Below the pieces are notes generated by a model. The model did no database searches. It had not been told where the DNA came from and saw only the letters and a program-made list of their open reading frames with translations. Below, in pieces: positions 34,483 through 42,004 of a DNA stretch of 58,533 nt. Numbering within the stretch: position 1 is the first letter of the stretch; each line of letters begins with the position of its first letter. The stretch spans positions 1 to 58,533 of the forward strand of contig SUTD01000006.1 of assembly GCA_015063085.1 (NCBI GenBank), given 5' to 3'. Source of the DNA: Methanocorpusculum parvum (GTDB lineage: Archaea; Halobacteriota; Methanomicrobia; Methanomicrobiales; Methanocorpusculaceae). The translations under genes were made by a program, and so were the position numbers.

Positions 34483-35181
34483 TTATTTCTTTGAGCCGGG
34501 TGCTGCGGTTACTTTCTTTAAGCTCTCGACAATCTCAGCTATCAGTTCAATCGGGAATCCGGCAACCATTTCTTCGTCTTTGATTCCGGAGAATTTGCGG
34601 GAGCCGTCACAGCCGAGAGTGAAGTTCGGTTTTCCGGAAAGAAGAACATGTGCGGCAGCGTCAGAACAGATGGACTGGATTCCGGCAAACTCCGGATAGA
34701 TTCTTCCGCCGGTTTTGCAGAGAGTGCTCTGGGCAAGTTTGAGCATGGCAAGCGGTTTTGCGAAGATGATAACGACCGAAGGCTCGAATGCTGCTTTCTC
34801 GAGCGGAGCATACAGAGTTGCATAGGTCTCCTTCGGGAGGCTTGGCACGCCCTCCATGGTTCTTCTGGATGCGTTGATGGTCTCGTATTTTCCGAGCTTG
34901 AAGTAGTGCTGTCCGGTTCGAAGCGTCTCGCCCTTCTCGCGAAGACCAAGTGCCCATGCCCCTCCTCCGCACTGGTGCTTTGCATCCGGTGCGAAAAAGA
35001 CCTGTCCTTCACGGGCAAGAGAAACCATGCGGCAGTGACGGGTGGTCTCTTCAAGCTCCGGGATTCCTTCCGGAATCTCCTCTGCCGAGGTTACGATCTT
35101 TAATGCAACCGGTGATCCCTCAAGTCCGAGCAGTTCTTTTAACTCAGCGGATATCTTCTCAAAGTCTGCAATATTTACCAT
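34483..35181 (-). CDS. DUF169 family protein
   Basis: A 232-residue DUF169 protein, function unknown, common in methanogens and anaerobes. Features: LLGLEGSPVALKIV near the N-terminus, TTRHCRMVSLAREGQVFFA, HQCGGGAWALGLRE (Cys with Gly run), GGRIYPEFAGIQSICSDAA and TLGCDGSRKFSGI, with conserved Cys that may bind a metal or cofactor. The open frame starts at 35220, but a TTTATACC box at about 35203-35210 is some 26 bases before ATG 35181, giving a leaderless start. Single gene. Confidence 0.85.
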   Translation of the reverse strand: MVNIADFEKISAELKELLGLEGSPVALKIVTSAEEIPEGIPELEETTRHCRMVSLAREGQVFFAPDAKHQCGGGAWALGLREKGETLRTGQHYFKLGKYETINASRRTMEGVPSLPKETYATLYAPLEKAAFEPSVVIIFAKPLAMLKLAQSTLCKTGGRIYPEFAGIQSICSDAAAHVLLSGKPNFTLGCDGSRKFSGIKDEEMVAGFPIELIAEIVESLKKVTAAPGSKK

Positions 35182-35287
35182 ATGGTAATTTAGGGTTTTC
35201 ATGGTATAAAGAGGTATCATTCTCTCAACACCTGTCTTCGCAGATGAGTAAGAGTTATTGCCTGCTTCATCTCATAGATAGATACAT

Positions 35288-36049
35288 ATGCTGTCTCTTC
35301 CGCTTTCGCTCTCAGCCGTGGCTGTTCTCATTACATTTCTTTTCGCGGCATTCCAGGACTGGAAGACGCGGACAGTTTCTTGTGCAGTCTGGTATCCTGC
35401 AGCAGTAATCGGCGGAGTTTGTGCGGTGATTTTCTGGGTTGGGTACATTCATACCCCGGGGGCATTTTTTGTTTTGCTGGTGTCGCTTTTTGTTGCCGTG
35501 CTGTGCGCGGTCTTTTCGCTTCTTGGGATGTTTGGAAAAGCGGATGCCAAAGCACTGGTTCTGCTCTCGCTGACAGTGCCGGTGACACCGTTTGCTGCAT
35601 GGGTTTTTCCCTCTCTTGCGGTGTCAGTAATTGTGAATGCCGGAATCCTTTCTCTGTTCGTCCCGGTTGTCTGCCTGCTCTATAATCTTGGGAAAGGGAA
35701 TCGTGCTCCGTTCTGGCTGATGTGTTCGGGAAAACCGGTTCCCGGCTCTTCTGCAAAAAATCAGTTCGGCTTCCTTGCAGAAACAGTTTTGGAATCAGAG
35801 GGGCGGGTGGAAAAACAGTTTGTGAAGATGCGTGATGTGATATTTTCTCTGCGGCAGAGTCCGGAGAGAAACACCCGGAATCTTCGTGAGCATCCAAAAG
35901 AGTATGCAAAGACACTTTCCCTGCTGGAAACCTGTGACACCATCTGGGTTACGACAGGCATTCCGCTTCTGGTTCCGCTTACCGCAGGGCTGATTTCTGC
36001 TCTGTTTGGGGTGTCAGCAGTGGATATCCTGCTGACACTTCTGCTCTAA
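35288..36049 (+). CDS. Archaeal prepilin peptidase (A24 family)
   Basis: A 253-residue membrane aspartic peptidase that removes class III signal peptides from pilins or archaellins. The two catalytic aspartates are Asp24 (FQDWKTRTV, just after helix 1) and Asp86 in GKADAK (residues 83-88), equivalent to the GxGD motif. Six or so hydrophobic helices; a soluble loop of about 60 residues precedes the last helix. The pilin-like operon at 0.3-2.7 kb is an obvious substrate set in this window, although 33 kb away. Its stop codon overlaps that of the convergent permease. Confidence 0.88.
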   Translation: MLSLPLSLSAVAVLITFLFAAFQDWKTRTVSCAVWYPAAVIGGVCAVIFWVGYIHTPGAFFVLLVSLFVAVLCAVFSLLGMFGKADAKALVLLSLTVPVTPFAAWVFPSLAVSVIVNAGILSLFVPVVCLLYNLGKGNRAPFWLMCSGKPVPGSSAKNQFGFLAETVLESEGRVEKQFVKMRDVIFSLRQSPERNTRNLREHPKEYAKTLSLLETCDTIWVTTGIPLLVPLTAGLISALFGVSAVDILLTLLL

Positions 36050-36999
36050 TTTTCCCATCCGCTGACGACTCTTCGTTCCAGAATATACGGGAGTGCGATA
36101 CCGAAGAGAATTATCACAACACCAATCCAGCGAATGGGGGATACCGGTTCAAGGATGATTGCGGCTGCGAGAAGGACTTCAAGCGGGAGCTCTGCAGAGT
36201 TGAGAATGGTGGCCATCCCGGTGGAAATCTTCGGTGCTCCAACGGCAAGGAAGATGATTGGAACCGCGATTCCAAAGAGACCAAGCGGGATGCTGTAGGC
36301 AAGCGTATCTGTGTTGGTGATTCCCTCCAGAACTGCAAAACCTCCGTAGAAGGTTCCGACAAACAGCAGAACAAAAAACATTCCTGCCGTTGCGATACTG
36401 AAACTTTTTTGTAAGGGCTGCATATCTGTTGAAACCCTGCCGCTGAGGAATACAAAAAGCGCATAACAGAATGCGGCTGTGAGACCGAGCAGGATTCCCA
36501 TCGGATTCATCCCGGCAGGCGATGTGTCTGAACCAATAACTCCTCCGGCGAGGATTGTTCCGAAAAGAATCACCAGACAGGAAATTACTTTGCTGCGGGA
36601 GGGAAGCCTGCGGTCTGCTGCTGCTTCGAGAACCACCCCCATCCATGAGTACTGGAAGAGTAATACGACTGCAAGAGATATCGGGAGGCAGCCAAGCGAA
36701 TGGAAGTAGCATACCGTAACGAGAGCCATGACAACCCCTGCTCCGGCAAGAGAGAGCACACGGTTTCTGCTGCAGGGGATTTTCTGCCGTTTCTTCCGGG
36801 TTACAAAGAATACAACTACAGTAATGAGGAAAAGGATTGCCCATCCGTAGAAGAATTTCCCGACCAGAACAACAGGAATTCCGTATCCGGCACCAACGGC
36901 CAGCGTCACAATCGTGGAAAGAACTGCGTAGGAACAGGAGGCAAGAAGCACCAGCAGCGAACAAAAAAGTACTGAGGCGGACAGATGTTTCCAATTCAT
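36046..36999 (-). CDS. EamA/DMT family permease
   Basis: A 317-residue ten-helix transporter with two EamA repeats (residues about 5-140 and 155-300). Typical points: YSWMGVVLEA in the first repeat and the second-repeat end SAELPLEVLLAAAIILEPVSPIRWIGVVIILFG. Such proteins export or import amino acids, nucleosides or drugs; substrate unknown. A TAATATT box at about 37022-37032 lies near the start, and palindromes at 37050-37083 lie just upstream of it, so the gene is probably regulated. Tail-to-tail overlap of four bases with the prepilin peptidase. Confidence 0.88.
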   Translation of the reverse strand: MNWKHLSASVLFCSLLVLLASCSYAVLSTIVTLAVGAGYGIPVVLVGKFFYGWAILFLITVVVFFVTRKKRQKIPCSRNRVLSLAGAGVVMALVTVCYFHSLGCLPISLAVVLLFQYSWMGVVLEAAADRRLPSRSKVISCLVILFGTILAGGVIGSDTSPAGMNPMGILLGLTAAFCYALFVFLSGRVSTDMQPLQKSFSIATAGMFFVLLFVGTFYGGFAVLEGITNTDTLAYSIPLGLFGIAVPIIFLAVGAPKISTGMATILNSAELPLEVLLAAAIILEPVSPIRWIGVVIILFGIALPYILERRVVSGWEN

Positions 37000-37049
37000 A
37001 GCATATCATTGGAATTCATCAATATTATTTATTCTGATTTTTACGATAT

Positions 37050-37083
37050 AACTAAAATTAACTTTAGTTTATCGCAACTAAAG
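37050..37083 (-). promoter_or_regulatory. Repeated palindromic operator upstream of EamA gene
   Basis: CTTTAGTT (37062-37069) and AACTAAAG (37076-37083) are perfect inverted arms with a six-base centre, and a further AACTAAA (37050-37056) precedes. Three alternating half-sites within 34 bases, 20-50 bases upstream of the TATA box of the permease gene, look like an activator or cooperative regulator site. Confidence 0.45.
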
Positions 37084-37140
37084 AAAAATGACATACAGGA
37101 TGAATAGGAACTGAAACACACAAAAGAATACAAAAAATCA

Positions 37141-37215
37141 TAGCGAGGAATGGATTTGAACCATTGGTCTTCGGGTTATGAGCCCGACGGGATCTCCTGA
37201 CTACCCCACCTCGCT
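37141..37215 (-). tRNA. Initiator tRNA-Met(CAU)
   Basis: A 75-base cloverleaf on the minus strand: acceptor AGCGAGG/CCTCGCT with the A1:U72 pair, anticodon stem TCGGG/CCCGA carrying the three G:C pairs diagnostic of initiators, loop CTCATAA, T arm ATGG-TTCAAAT-CCAT, discriminator A. The interval 37000-37520 otherwise holds only the palindromes and tRNA-Leu. Confidence 0.93.
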
Positions 37216-37390
37216 TCCTATAAGGGATATACATATATGATGTATTTGCATAAATACTTTTTTATAATGCGCCGTTTTCTCCCGGTACGTATCGTCTCTT
37301 TGTCAATTCTGCAGATTCTCTGAGCAGGTTTTTCTTTTTTTGGTACAAACCTTCATAACAGATTCCCGCAAATATATACAAGCACTTTTT

Positions 37391-37472
37391 GCGAGGGTAT
37401 CCAAGTGGCCAACGGAGGCTGACTCAAGATCTGCTCGAAAGTCGTTCGCGGGTTCGAATCCCTCCCCTCGCA
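37391..37472 (+). tRNA. tRNA-Leu(CAA)
   Basis: An 82-base type II tRNA with perfect acceptor GCGAGGG/CCCTCGC, D stem TCC/GGA, loop CTCAAGA giving anticodon CAA (codon TTG), a short variable arm (CGA-AAG-TCG) and discriminator A. The anticodon stem GCTGA/TCTGC has a central T-T mismatch and the T stem GCGGG/CCCTC one C-T mismatch by my folding. Confidence 0.85.
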
Positions 37473-37520
37473 CTCATCTTCCCGCATTTCCATTCGTTTT
37501 TATTCAGCGTAAAAAAAAGG

Positions 37521-38606
37521 TTAGAGAATATGGTAGAGCGTGTCTCTCTGCTTTAACACGCGTCCCATGTCTTCGCACATAATCTGCATCTCTTCCGGAC
37601 TGAAGTAATCTGTGCCTTCTGCCGTTCCTGCCTCGCGGGATAAGGAATCCACAAACATGGTTCCTCCAACATCATTTCCGCCGGCCATCAAACAGACCTC
37701 GGTCATCTTCTGCCCAATCTTCGACCAGGGAACCTGAATGTTGTCGACATTATCCATGAAGAGACGGGAAACTGCCGTGAGTAAAACATCCTGTCTTCCG
37801 GTTGCGCCGTGGTTTACTATGCCGTCTTTTTCAAGCGGAGTGTTCTTGTGAAGGAACGAGAGCGGTACCAGCTCCTCGAACGGATGGCACGCATCCTGCA
37901 GGTCACGCAGGATTCTCAAGTGCTCTGCACGCTCTTTGTCCGTCTCAACCGAGCCGTACATGATAGTTGAGGTTGCCTTGAAGCCTAAGTCTGCTGCCTC
38001 GCGGATGATTCGAACCCACTCGGCGGTTGGGAGCTTCTTCTCACAGATAATCTTTCGAACACGGTCAACCAAAATCTCTGCGGCTGTTCCCTGCACCGAG
38101 TTAAGACCTGCATCCTTTAAACGGATGAGGGCTTCTTTGGTTGTAATGCCGCTTCTCTCTGCCGCATATAAGATTTCATCCGGACTGCAGCCGTGAACGT
38201 GAACTCCCGGGATTACCTCATGGAAAGTTCTGATGATATTCTCATAGCTCTCAACCGTAAACTCCGGATGGATTCCTGCAAGATAACAGACCTCTGTCAC
38301 ATTCTTTGACAGAGCATCTTTACAGTGCTCCCGAAACTCTTCTTCACTGAAGCAGAAAGCATCGGCTTCTGTCGGCTTTCTTCCAAATCCGCACAGACCG
38401 CATCTGTTCTTGCAGATGTTGGTTAAGTGGATGTTCATATTTCGGACATAGGTCACAGCATTGCCGACCTTTCTCTCGCGAAGCTCATCTGCGGCTTCTG
38501 CGACTTTCCAGACATCGCGGCCTTTCAGAGCGAATAAGAATGCAGCTTCCTCCTCGCTCATCCGTGCCCCGCCTAAGACATCTGACAGAATTGTGTTGAC
38601 GTTCAT
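37521..38606 (-). CDS. cofH: FO synthase subunit 2 (CofH)
   Basis: A 361-residue radical SAM enzyme that joins the tyrosine-derived hydroxybenzyl group to 5-amino-6-ribitylaminouracil in F420 (FO) synthesis. Fe-S motif Cys65-x3-Cys69-x2-Cys72 in LTNICKNRCGLCGFGR; downstream HGCSPDEILYAAERSG, GLNSVQGTAAEIL and VQVPWSKIGQK-like segment IQVPWSKIG are typical of CofH rather than CofG. It lies two bases after the signal peptidase gene, at the end of a minus-strand run. Its partner cofG is not in the window. Confidence 0.94.
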   Translation of the reverse strand: MNVNTILSDVLGGARMSEEEAAFLFALKGRDVWKVAEAADELRERKVGNAVTYVRNMNIHLTNICKNRCGLCGFGRKPTEADAFCFSEEEFREHCKDALSKNVTEVCYLAGIHPEFTVESYENIIRTFHEVIPGVHVHGCSPDEILYAAERSGITTKEALIRLKDAGLNSVQGTAAEILVDRVRKIICEKKLPTAEWVRIIREAADLGFKATSTIMYGSVETDKERAEHLRILRDLQDACHPFEELVPLSFLHKNTPLEKDGIVNHGATGRQDVLLTAVSRLFMDNVDNIQVPWSKIGQKMTEVCLMAGGNDVGGTMFVDSLSREAGTAEGTDYFSPEEMQIMCEDMGRVLKQRDTLYHIL

Positions 38607-38608
38607 GA

Positions 38609-39262
38609 TTACCTCTTCCGGTTCTTACGCTTCGCAAGAACTCTGCTTACAACCTCAATGCAGACAATAATTACCGCAGCAATCAGGATACTTTCGATCA
38701 GGTGGAGGGGCACCCACCCGATAAGCGGAATGGCAAAGACTGCTTTGCCGACAATCCACTCTTCCTTCACCGGTTCTACTCTAGAGATGCCGTATCCGGG
38801 GAAACCTCCGAACTGATCCGGATACGGATTCGTATTCGGGTTGTCACCTTTTGTGATAACGCCTGCGTGTGCTGCATCTCCGGTAAAACCGAGTGCTTCG
38901 GCCTCTTCTTTCGTAACTGTGGTGATTGCCCGATGAATAATCGGAGTTACACCGGTCATACCATTTGGCTGGTACACAATTACATCGCCATACTCATTGA
39001 AAACTTTTGAGGCATCAGACGCCTGTGCTTCTTCCTGCGTCATCCACCCTCCGTAGCGGTTTTCGTCAGTTACAAAAACCAGACTGTACGTTGGGAGATT
39101 GGGTTCCATACTTCCGGATTCTACAGCAACCAGCGCGGGCCAGGTGCCGGATACTCCAAAGAGGACGATACCGATTACTGCTACAATCAGCAGAATTACG
39201 ATAATGTCTCTGAGAAACGATGCACCCTCACTTTTTGGATGCAGAAGGTCTTGAAGCGACAT
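38609..39262 (-). CDS. Signal peptidase I, archaeal type
   Basis: A 217-residue Sec-pathway signal peptidase with two membrane helices (residues about 20-40 and 190-210). Catalytic Ser51 in ESGSMEP; the archaeal/ER-type His in PIIHRAI replaces the bacterial Lys; the KGDN motif supplies the Asp. The long insert between Ser and His regions (YGGWMTQEEAQASD...) is unusual but seen in archaeal enzymes. ATG 39262 was chosen since the frame's earlier Met (39361) would add an improbable tail overlapping the UppS-like gene. Confidence 0.92.
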   Translation of the reverse strand: MSLQDLLHPKSEGASFLRDIIVILLIVAVIGIVLFGVSGTWPALVAVESGSMEPNLPTYSLVFVTDENRYGGWMTQEEAQASDASKVFNEYGDVIVYQPNGMTGVTPIIHRAITTVTKEEAEALGFTGDAAHAGVITKGDNPNTNPYPDQFGGFPGYGISRVEPVKEEWIVGKAVFAIPLIGWVPLHLIESILIAAVIIVCIEVVSRVLAKRKNRKR

Positions 39263-39302
39263 ACGTAGGAAAGGGGTTTGCTGTGAGATTATATAATTGT
39301 TC

Positions 39303-39887
39303 TCACTTACCGAACCGGCGCTGTCTTGACTGGAAGTCCCGAAGAGCCCGCAGGAAATCAACGTGGCGGATTCTGTCCCAGTTTACATCGCAGAAGAACA
39401 GTTCGGAATATACCGACTGCCAGATTAAAAAGTCGGTTAGGTGGTTCCCGCCGGTTTTGATAACGAAGTCCGGCGTCACCTGATAGAGGAGGTGTTCTTC
39501 TATGGTGTCTTCGGTGATATCCTCCGGATCTATTTCGGACGCAGCGATTTCGGCTACCGCATCGGCAATCTCTTTTCTGCCGCACTTTCCAACAACAATC
39601 AACACCTCGGGACTGCCCGCTCCCGCCTGCTTTTCTCCTGCAGGGGAACTGATCCGAACAGATGCATGTTTTGCCATCTCAGCAAACGGCAGAGAGATGT
39701 CAGCGGAATCACTGCTTACGTGGATGATAAAGCGCCGGATTTTTGGAAACTCCTGCACCCATTTCAGTACCGAGACCAGTTTGTCCGTATCTGCGGCAAG
39801 CTCATCTCCGGTCAGCATCAGGCAGAGCTCCTCCGGGAACTGGTCAATTCCCTTTTTGATGTGTTTCTCGTAGAGTTCGTAGATCAT
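39303..39887 (-). CDS. Divergent UppS-like prenyltransferase-family protein
   Basis: A 194-residue protein whose C-terminal third (PDFVIKTGGNHLTDFLIWQSVYSELFF then DVNWDRIRHVDFLRALRDFQSRQRRFG) clearly matches cis-prenyl diphosphate synthases. The N-terminal catalytic signature (MDGNGRWA, with the Asp that binds magnesium) is missing: the corresponding region reads LCLMLTGDELA. The usual RTSG motif reads KTGG. At 194 instead of about 240-260 residues it may be a non-catalytic partner, like eukaryotic NgBR, or have altered chemistry. ATG 39887 overlaps the small membrane protein gene by four bases, linking it to that gene and the HTH regulator. Confidence 0.78.
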   Translation of the reverse strand: MIYELYEKHIKKGIDQFPEELCLMLTGDELAADTDKLVSVLKWVQEFPKIRRFIIHVSSDSADISLPFAEMAKHASVRISSPAGEKQAGAGSPEVLIVVGKCGRKEIADAVAEIAASEIDPEDITEDTIEEHLLYQVTPDFVIKTGGNHLTDFLIWQSVYSELFFCDVNWDRIRHVDFLRALRDFQSRQRRFGK

Positions 39888-40069
39888 TGTTCGCGTCCGG
39901 GAAGTAATGCGGATATGCCAAAGCAGATGACAGAAACCGCAAGGAAGCGTACGGCAGTGTCTGCTGTTACGGCATCAAGGATTGTCAGAATCAGCGTGGC
40001 AATTCCTAAAGCAAGGCCGACTGCGCCGAGAATCAGACGCGGGTGGTTGATTGGTTTTTCCTCCGTCAT
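39884..40069 (-). CDS. Small two-helix membrane protein, 61 aa
   Basis: A 61-residue protein, start ATG 40069 overlapping the HTH regulator's stop by four bases (ATGA), stop overlapping the UppS-like gene by four bases. Two hydrophobic helices (about residues 10-28 and 36-54) with Arg/Glu ends. No family recognised. Its position between a regulator and a prenyltransferase-like protein suggests that it might hold the latter at the membrane. The frame upstream to 40189 is a shadow inside the HTH gene. Confidence 0.65.
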   Translation of the reverse strand: MTEEKPINHPRLILGAVGLALGIATLILTILDAVTADTAVRFLAVSVICFGISALLPGREQ

Positions 40070-41013
40070 TTTCTCTCCGCAACCATCGAGAGTAAATCCT
40101 CTCCGTCTTCTACATCCTTTAACCGCTTGTCTCCGATAACTAAGGTTGAGCCGATCTTCTTTTCCTTGCTGTAGTCGGTTACCACGCACAGCGAGTGGGT
40201 GCCGGAGATCTGGGAGATGTTGCCCAGAAGCTCTGCTCTCTGCACGGTTTTCTGCGGGGTTCCGTAGCAGGTGAGAATCGTTTCGTTCTCGAAGACTGCA
40301 AACGCATGGAAGGGAGCACGCCGCAGTTCATGCACACTGATTCCAATCGAGCGCAGGTGTTCTTCGGGCTTTTCCTGCGTCTCTCCTTCGGTGCGTGCGG
40401 ACGGAAGGGACGCAGGCATTCTTTCCTCTTCGACCGGGACATAGTTTAAGAGATCAATCGGCATGACAATGTCGTCATCGAAGAACTCTTCGAGCCGCAT
40501 TGCCATCTCGAGCGTTGTTCCCATGCCGCTTTCATATTTGCTGACAGTCCTCCTTGAAACGCCTAAGGCATGGGCGAGATCTCCAAGCGACATCGCCATG
40601 TTCTCGCGCAGTTCACGAAGCCGGTCTGCATCAATATTGACATAGAGCCCTCCGGGCGATGCATACACAAGCGGCAGTTCTCCTTCTGCCAGATAATCGT
40701 AGAGTGTTGCAGGGGATATCGCATTGATTCCGTATCGAAGATATATTGCCCCGCGCTCGAGCGGAATGTCGCGGGCACGCTCGCCGATAATCAGCGGGAC
40801 TGCGTGAAGGTGGCGGGCAATCTTATCCAGATCCCATGCAACGTCTTCATTTACGCTGTCGATCTGGGAAACAACTTTGATGACAAACAGATTTTCTCCG
40901 TTGGTTGTCATCAGATCAAAACTGCGCGGACGTATCTCGCAGCGTTCTGAGACATCGTAGCCAGTCATAAGAAGGATGCTGACCACGTTTTGGAGAAGTC
41001 TGTCGGAAGACAT
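40066..41013 (-). CDS. HTH transcriptional regulator, COG1395 type
   Basis: A 315-residue archaeal regulator. The first ~120 residues resemble a nuclease-like/ligand fold (FDLMTTNGENLFVIKVVSQID), followed by an XRE helix-turn-helix at about residues 135-185 (LRENMAMSLGDLAHALGVSRRTVSKYESG) and a C-terminal domain with THSLCVVTDYSKEKKIG. ATG 41013 sits about 30 bases after a TTTTATAG box (41043-41050); a second, nearly identical TTTTATAAAAC lies directly before the start. This duplicated box may be an autoregulatory site. First gene of a run leading to signal peptidase and CofH. Confidence 0.85.
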   Translation of the reverse strand: MSSDRLLQNVVSILLMTGYDVSERCEIRPRSFDLMTTNGENLFVIKVVSQIDSVNEDVAWDLDKIARHLHAVPLIIGERARDIPLERGAIYLRYGINAISPATLYDYLAEGELPLVYASPGGLYVNIDADRLRELRENMAMSLGDLAHALGVSRRTVSKYESGMGTTLEMAMRLEEFFDDDIVMPIDLLNYVPVEEERMPASLPSARTEGETQEKPEEHLRSIGISVHELRRAPFHAFAVFENETILTCYGTPQKTVQRAELLGNISQISGTHSLCVVTDYSKEKKIGSTLVIGDKRLKDVEDGEDLLSMVAERK

Positions 41014-41052
41014 GGTTTTATAAAACAATATGGATTGCTGTTCTATAAAACA
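41014..41052 (-). promoter_or_regulatory. Promoter with repeated TTTTATAAAAC motif
   Basis: GTTTTATAAAAC (about 41015-41026) and GTTCTATAAAAC (about 41040-41051) recur 25 bases apart in the 39-base gap before the regulator gene. The far copy is correctly placed as TATA box for a leaderless message; the near copy is too close to be a promoter and might be an operator that competes for TBP or binds the regulator. Confidence 0.45.
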
Positions 41053-41460
41053 TTACTGATTTTTGATTCCGGTTGCCTGCCGGACTTCAATCTCCTCCAT
41101 CTCGTCGAGGAACGGGAGCAGGCATTTGAGATAGGGACGAAGACCGACCGGGGTTTCCAGAACTCCTGTCTCTAAAATTTCTGCTTCGAGGGGCTGTTCT
41201 GTTAACATCTGCTCAACCTTTGCCGACGGTCCGACGATTTGTTTGAGCTGTTTCTGCATATTTTTGAACCAGTCTTCAATCTCCAGTACCGGTCGGAAGT
41301 CCATGTCGGTGAAGCGGTATTTTTTGATATCCTCCTCCACGGTGGACGTTTTGGCGATTTCCGCATCCATATACAGATAGACATTAATCTTTTCACGGAT
41401 ACGAAGATCCCGTAATGTCAGGAGATTGACGGTGTCTCCGGGTTTTGGATACTCACTCAT
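41053..41460 (-). CDS. Conserved protein of unknown function, 135 aa
   Basis: A 135-residue acidic soluble protein, no recognised domain. N-terminus MSEYPKPGDTVNLLTLRDLRIREKI, mainly helical afterwards (EDWFKNMQKQLKQIVG) with a Glu-rich C-terminal helix. It overlaps the upstream OB-fold-like gene by four bases. The pair is transcribed towards the HTH regulator but separated from it by a promoter. Function cannot be inferred beyond that. Confidence 0.65.
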   Translation of the reverse strand: MSEYPKPGDTVNLLTLRDLRIREKINVYLYMDAEIAKTSTVEEDIKKYRFTDMDFRPVLEIEDWFKNMQKQLKQIVGPSAKVEQMLTEQPLEAEILETGVLETPVGLRPYLKCLLPFLDEMEEIEVRQATGIKNQ

Positions 41461-41855
41461 ACATAGGAGTTGGTTTCTGCCGGTAAATAAACACCGGTTG
41501 TGAGTGAGACAGAGCCCGTTTGTCCTACCACAATCTCGCGGTTTCCGGCATACGTCTCAACAATTCCGACAACCCGCACCCGGTCTCCGGTTTTGTAGAA
41601 GATATTATCAGCGCCCCCTTCCACAAATACGCTTACTCCTGCGATATTCAGGAGTACATGCCCGCCGGCTGCTGTAATCCGCATCTCCTGAATTTCTCCT
41701 GCAAAACTTACGCGCGTTTTTTCCGGCGTGTCTTCGGTATACGGAACAACGCCTGCTTCCGGATACAGGACGCCAAAACAGAGGAAGAAAATGATGAGAA
41801 CTGCTGTAACGGCGAGAAGCACGCAGAAGGCTTTTTTCTCCATTTTCGTCAACAT
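41457..41855 (-). CDS. Membrane-anchored OB-fold-like protein
   Basis: A 132-residue protein with one N-terminal hydrophobic helix (residues about 8-28) and an extracytoplasmic beta-rich domain: KTRVSFAGEIQEMRITAAGGHVLLNIAGVSVFV then YKTGDRVRVVGIVETYAGNREIVV, the strand pattern of an OB-fold similar to tRNA_anti/YhcR-like domains. Start could be 41855 or the Met four residues later. Four-base overlap with the next gene. Role unknown; such anchored OB-folds may bind nucleic acids, sugars or metal outside the membrane. Confidence 0.7.
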   Translation of the reverse strand: MLTKMEKKAFCVLLAVTAVLIIFFLCFGVLYPEAGVVPYTEDTPEKTRVSFAGEIQEMRITAAGGHVLLNIAGVSVFVEGGADNIFYKTGDRVRVVGIVETYAGNREIVVGQTGSVSLTTGVYLPAETNSYV

Positions 41856-41902
41856 GCATTCATATTTGTCTTCACGGACAATTAAGCTATCTGATACTCA
41901 TT

Positions 41903-41963
41903 TGTTCGCAATTTTGCGAACATAAATTTGAACAACAATTAATTGTTCGATATGTTTGGAACA
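41903..41963 (+). promoter_or_regulatory. Nested palindromes upstream of winged-helix gene
   Basis: TGTTCGCAA (41903-41911) and TTGCGAACA (41914-41922) are perfect arms with a two-base centre. AACAATTAATTGTT at 41934-41947 is a perfect 14-base palindrome inside GAACAA...TTGTTC (41930-41948). TGTT-TGG-AACA follows at 41953-41963. All carry the same TGTTC/GAACA half-site. Confidence 0.6.
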
Positions 41964-41972
41964 ATCTCAAAT

Positions 41973-41985
41973 AGTTTTATATACT
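41973..41985 (+). promoter_or_regulatory. TATA box of winged-helix gene
   Basis: TTTTATATACTT at about 41974-41985, some 25 bases before ATG 42005, giving a leaderless message directly downstream of the palindromes. Confidence 0.5.
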
Positions 41986-42004
41986 TTGAAAATAATTATT
42001 ATGT

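Noticed and set aside
40070-40189. Longer 101-residue form of the two-helix membrane protein
   Set aside because: The extra 40 residues are an Arg-rich shadow inside the HTH gene; the ATGA overlap at 40066-40069 marks the real start.
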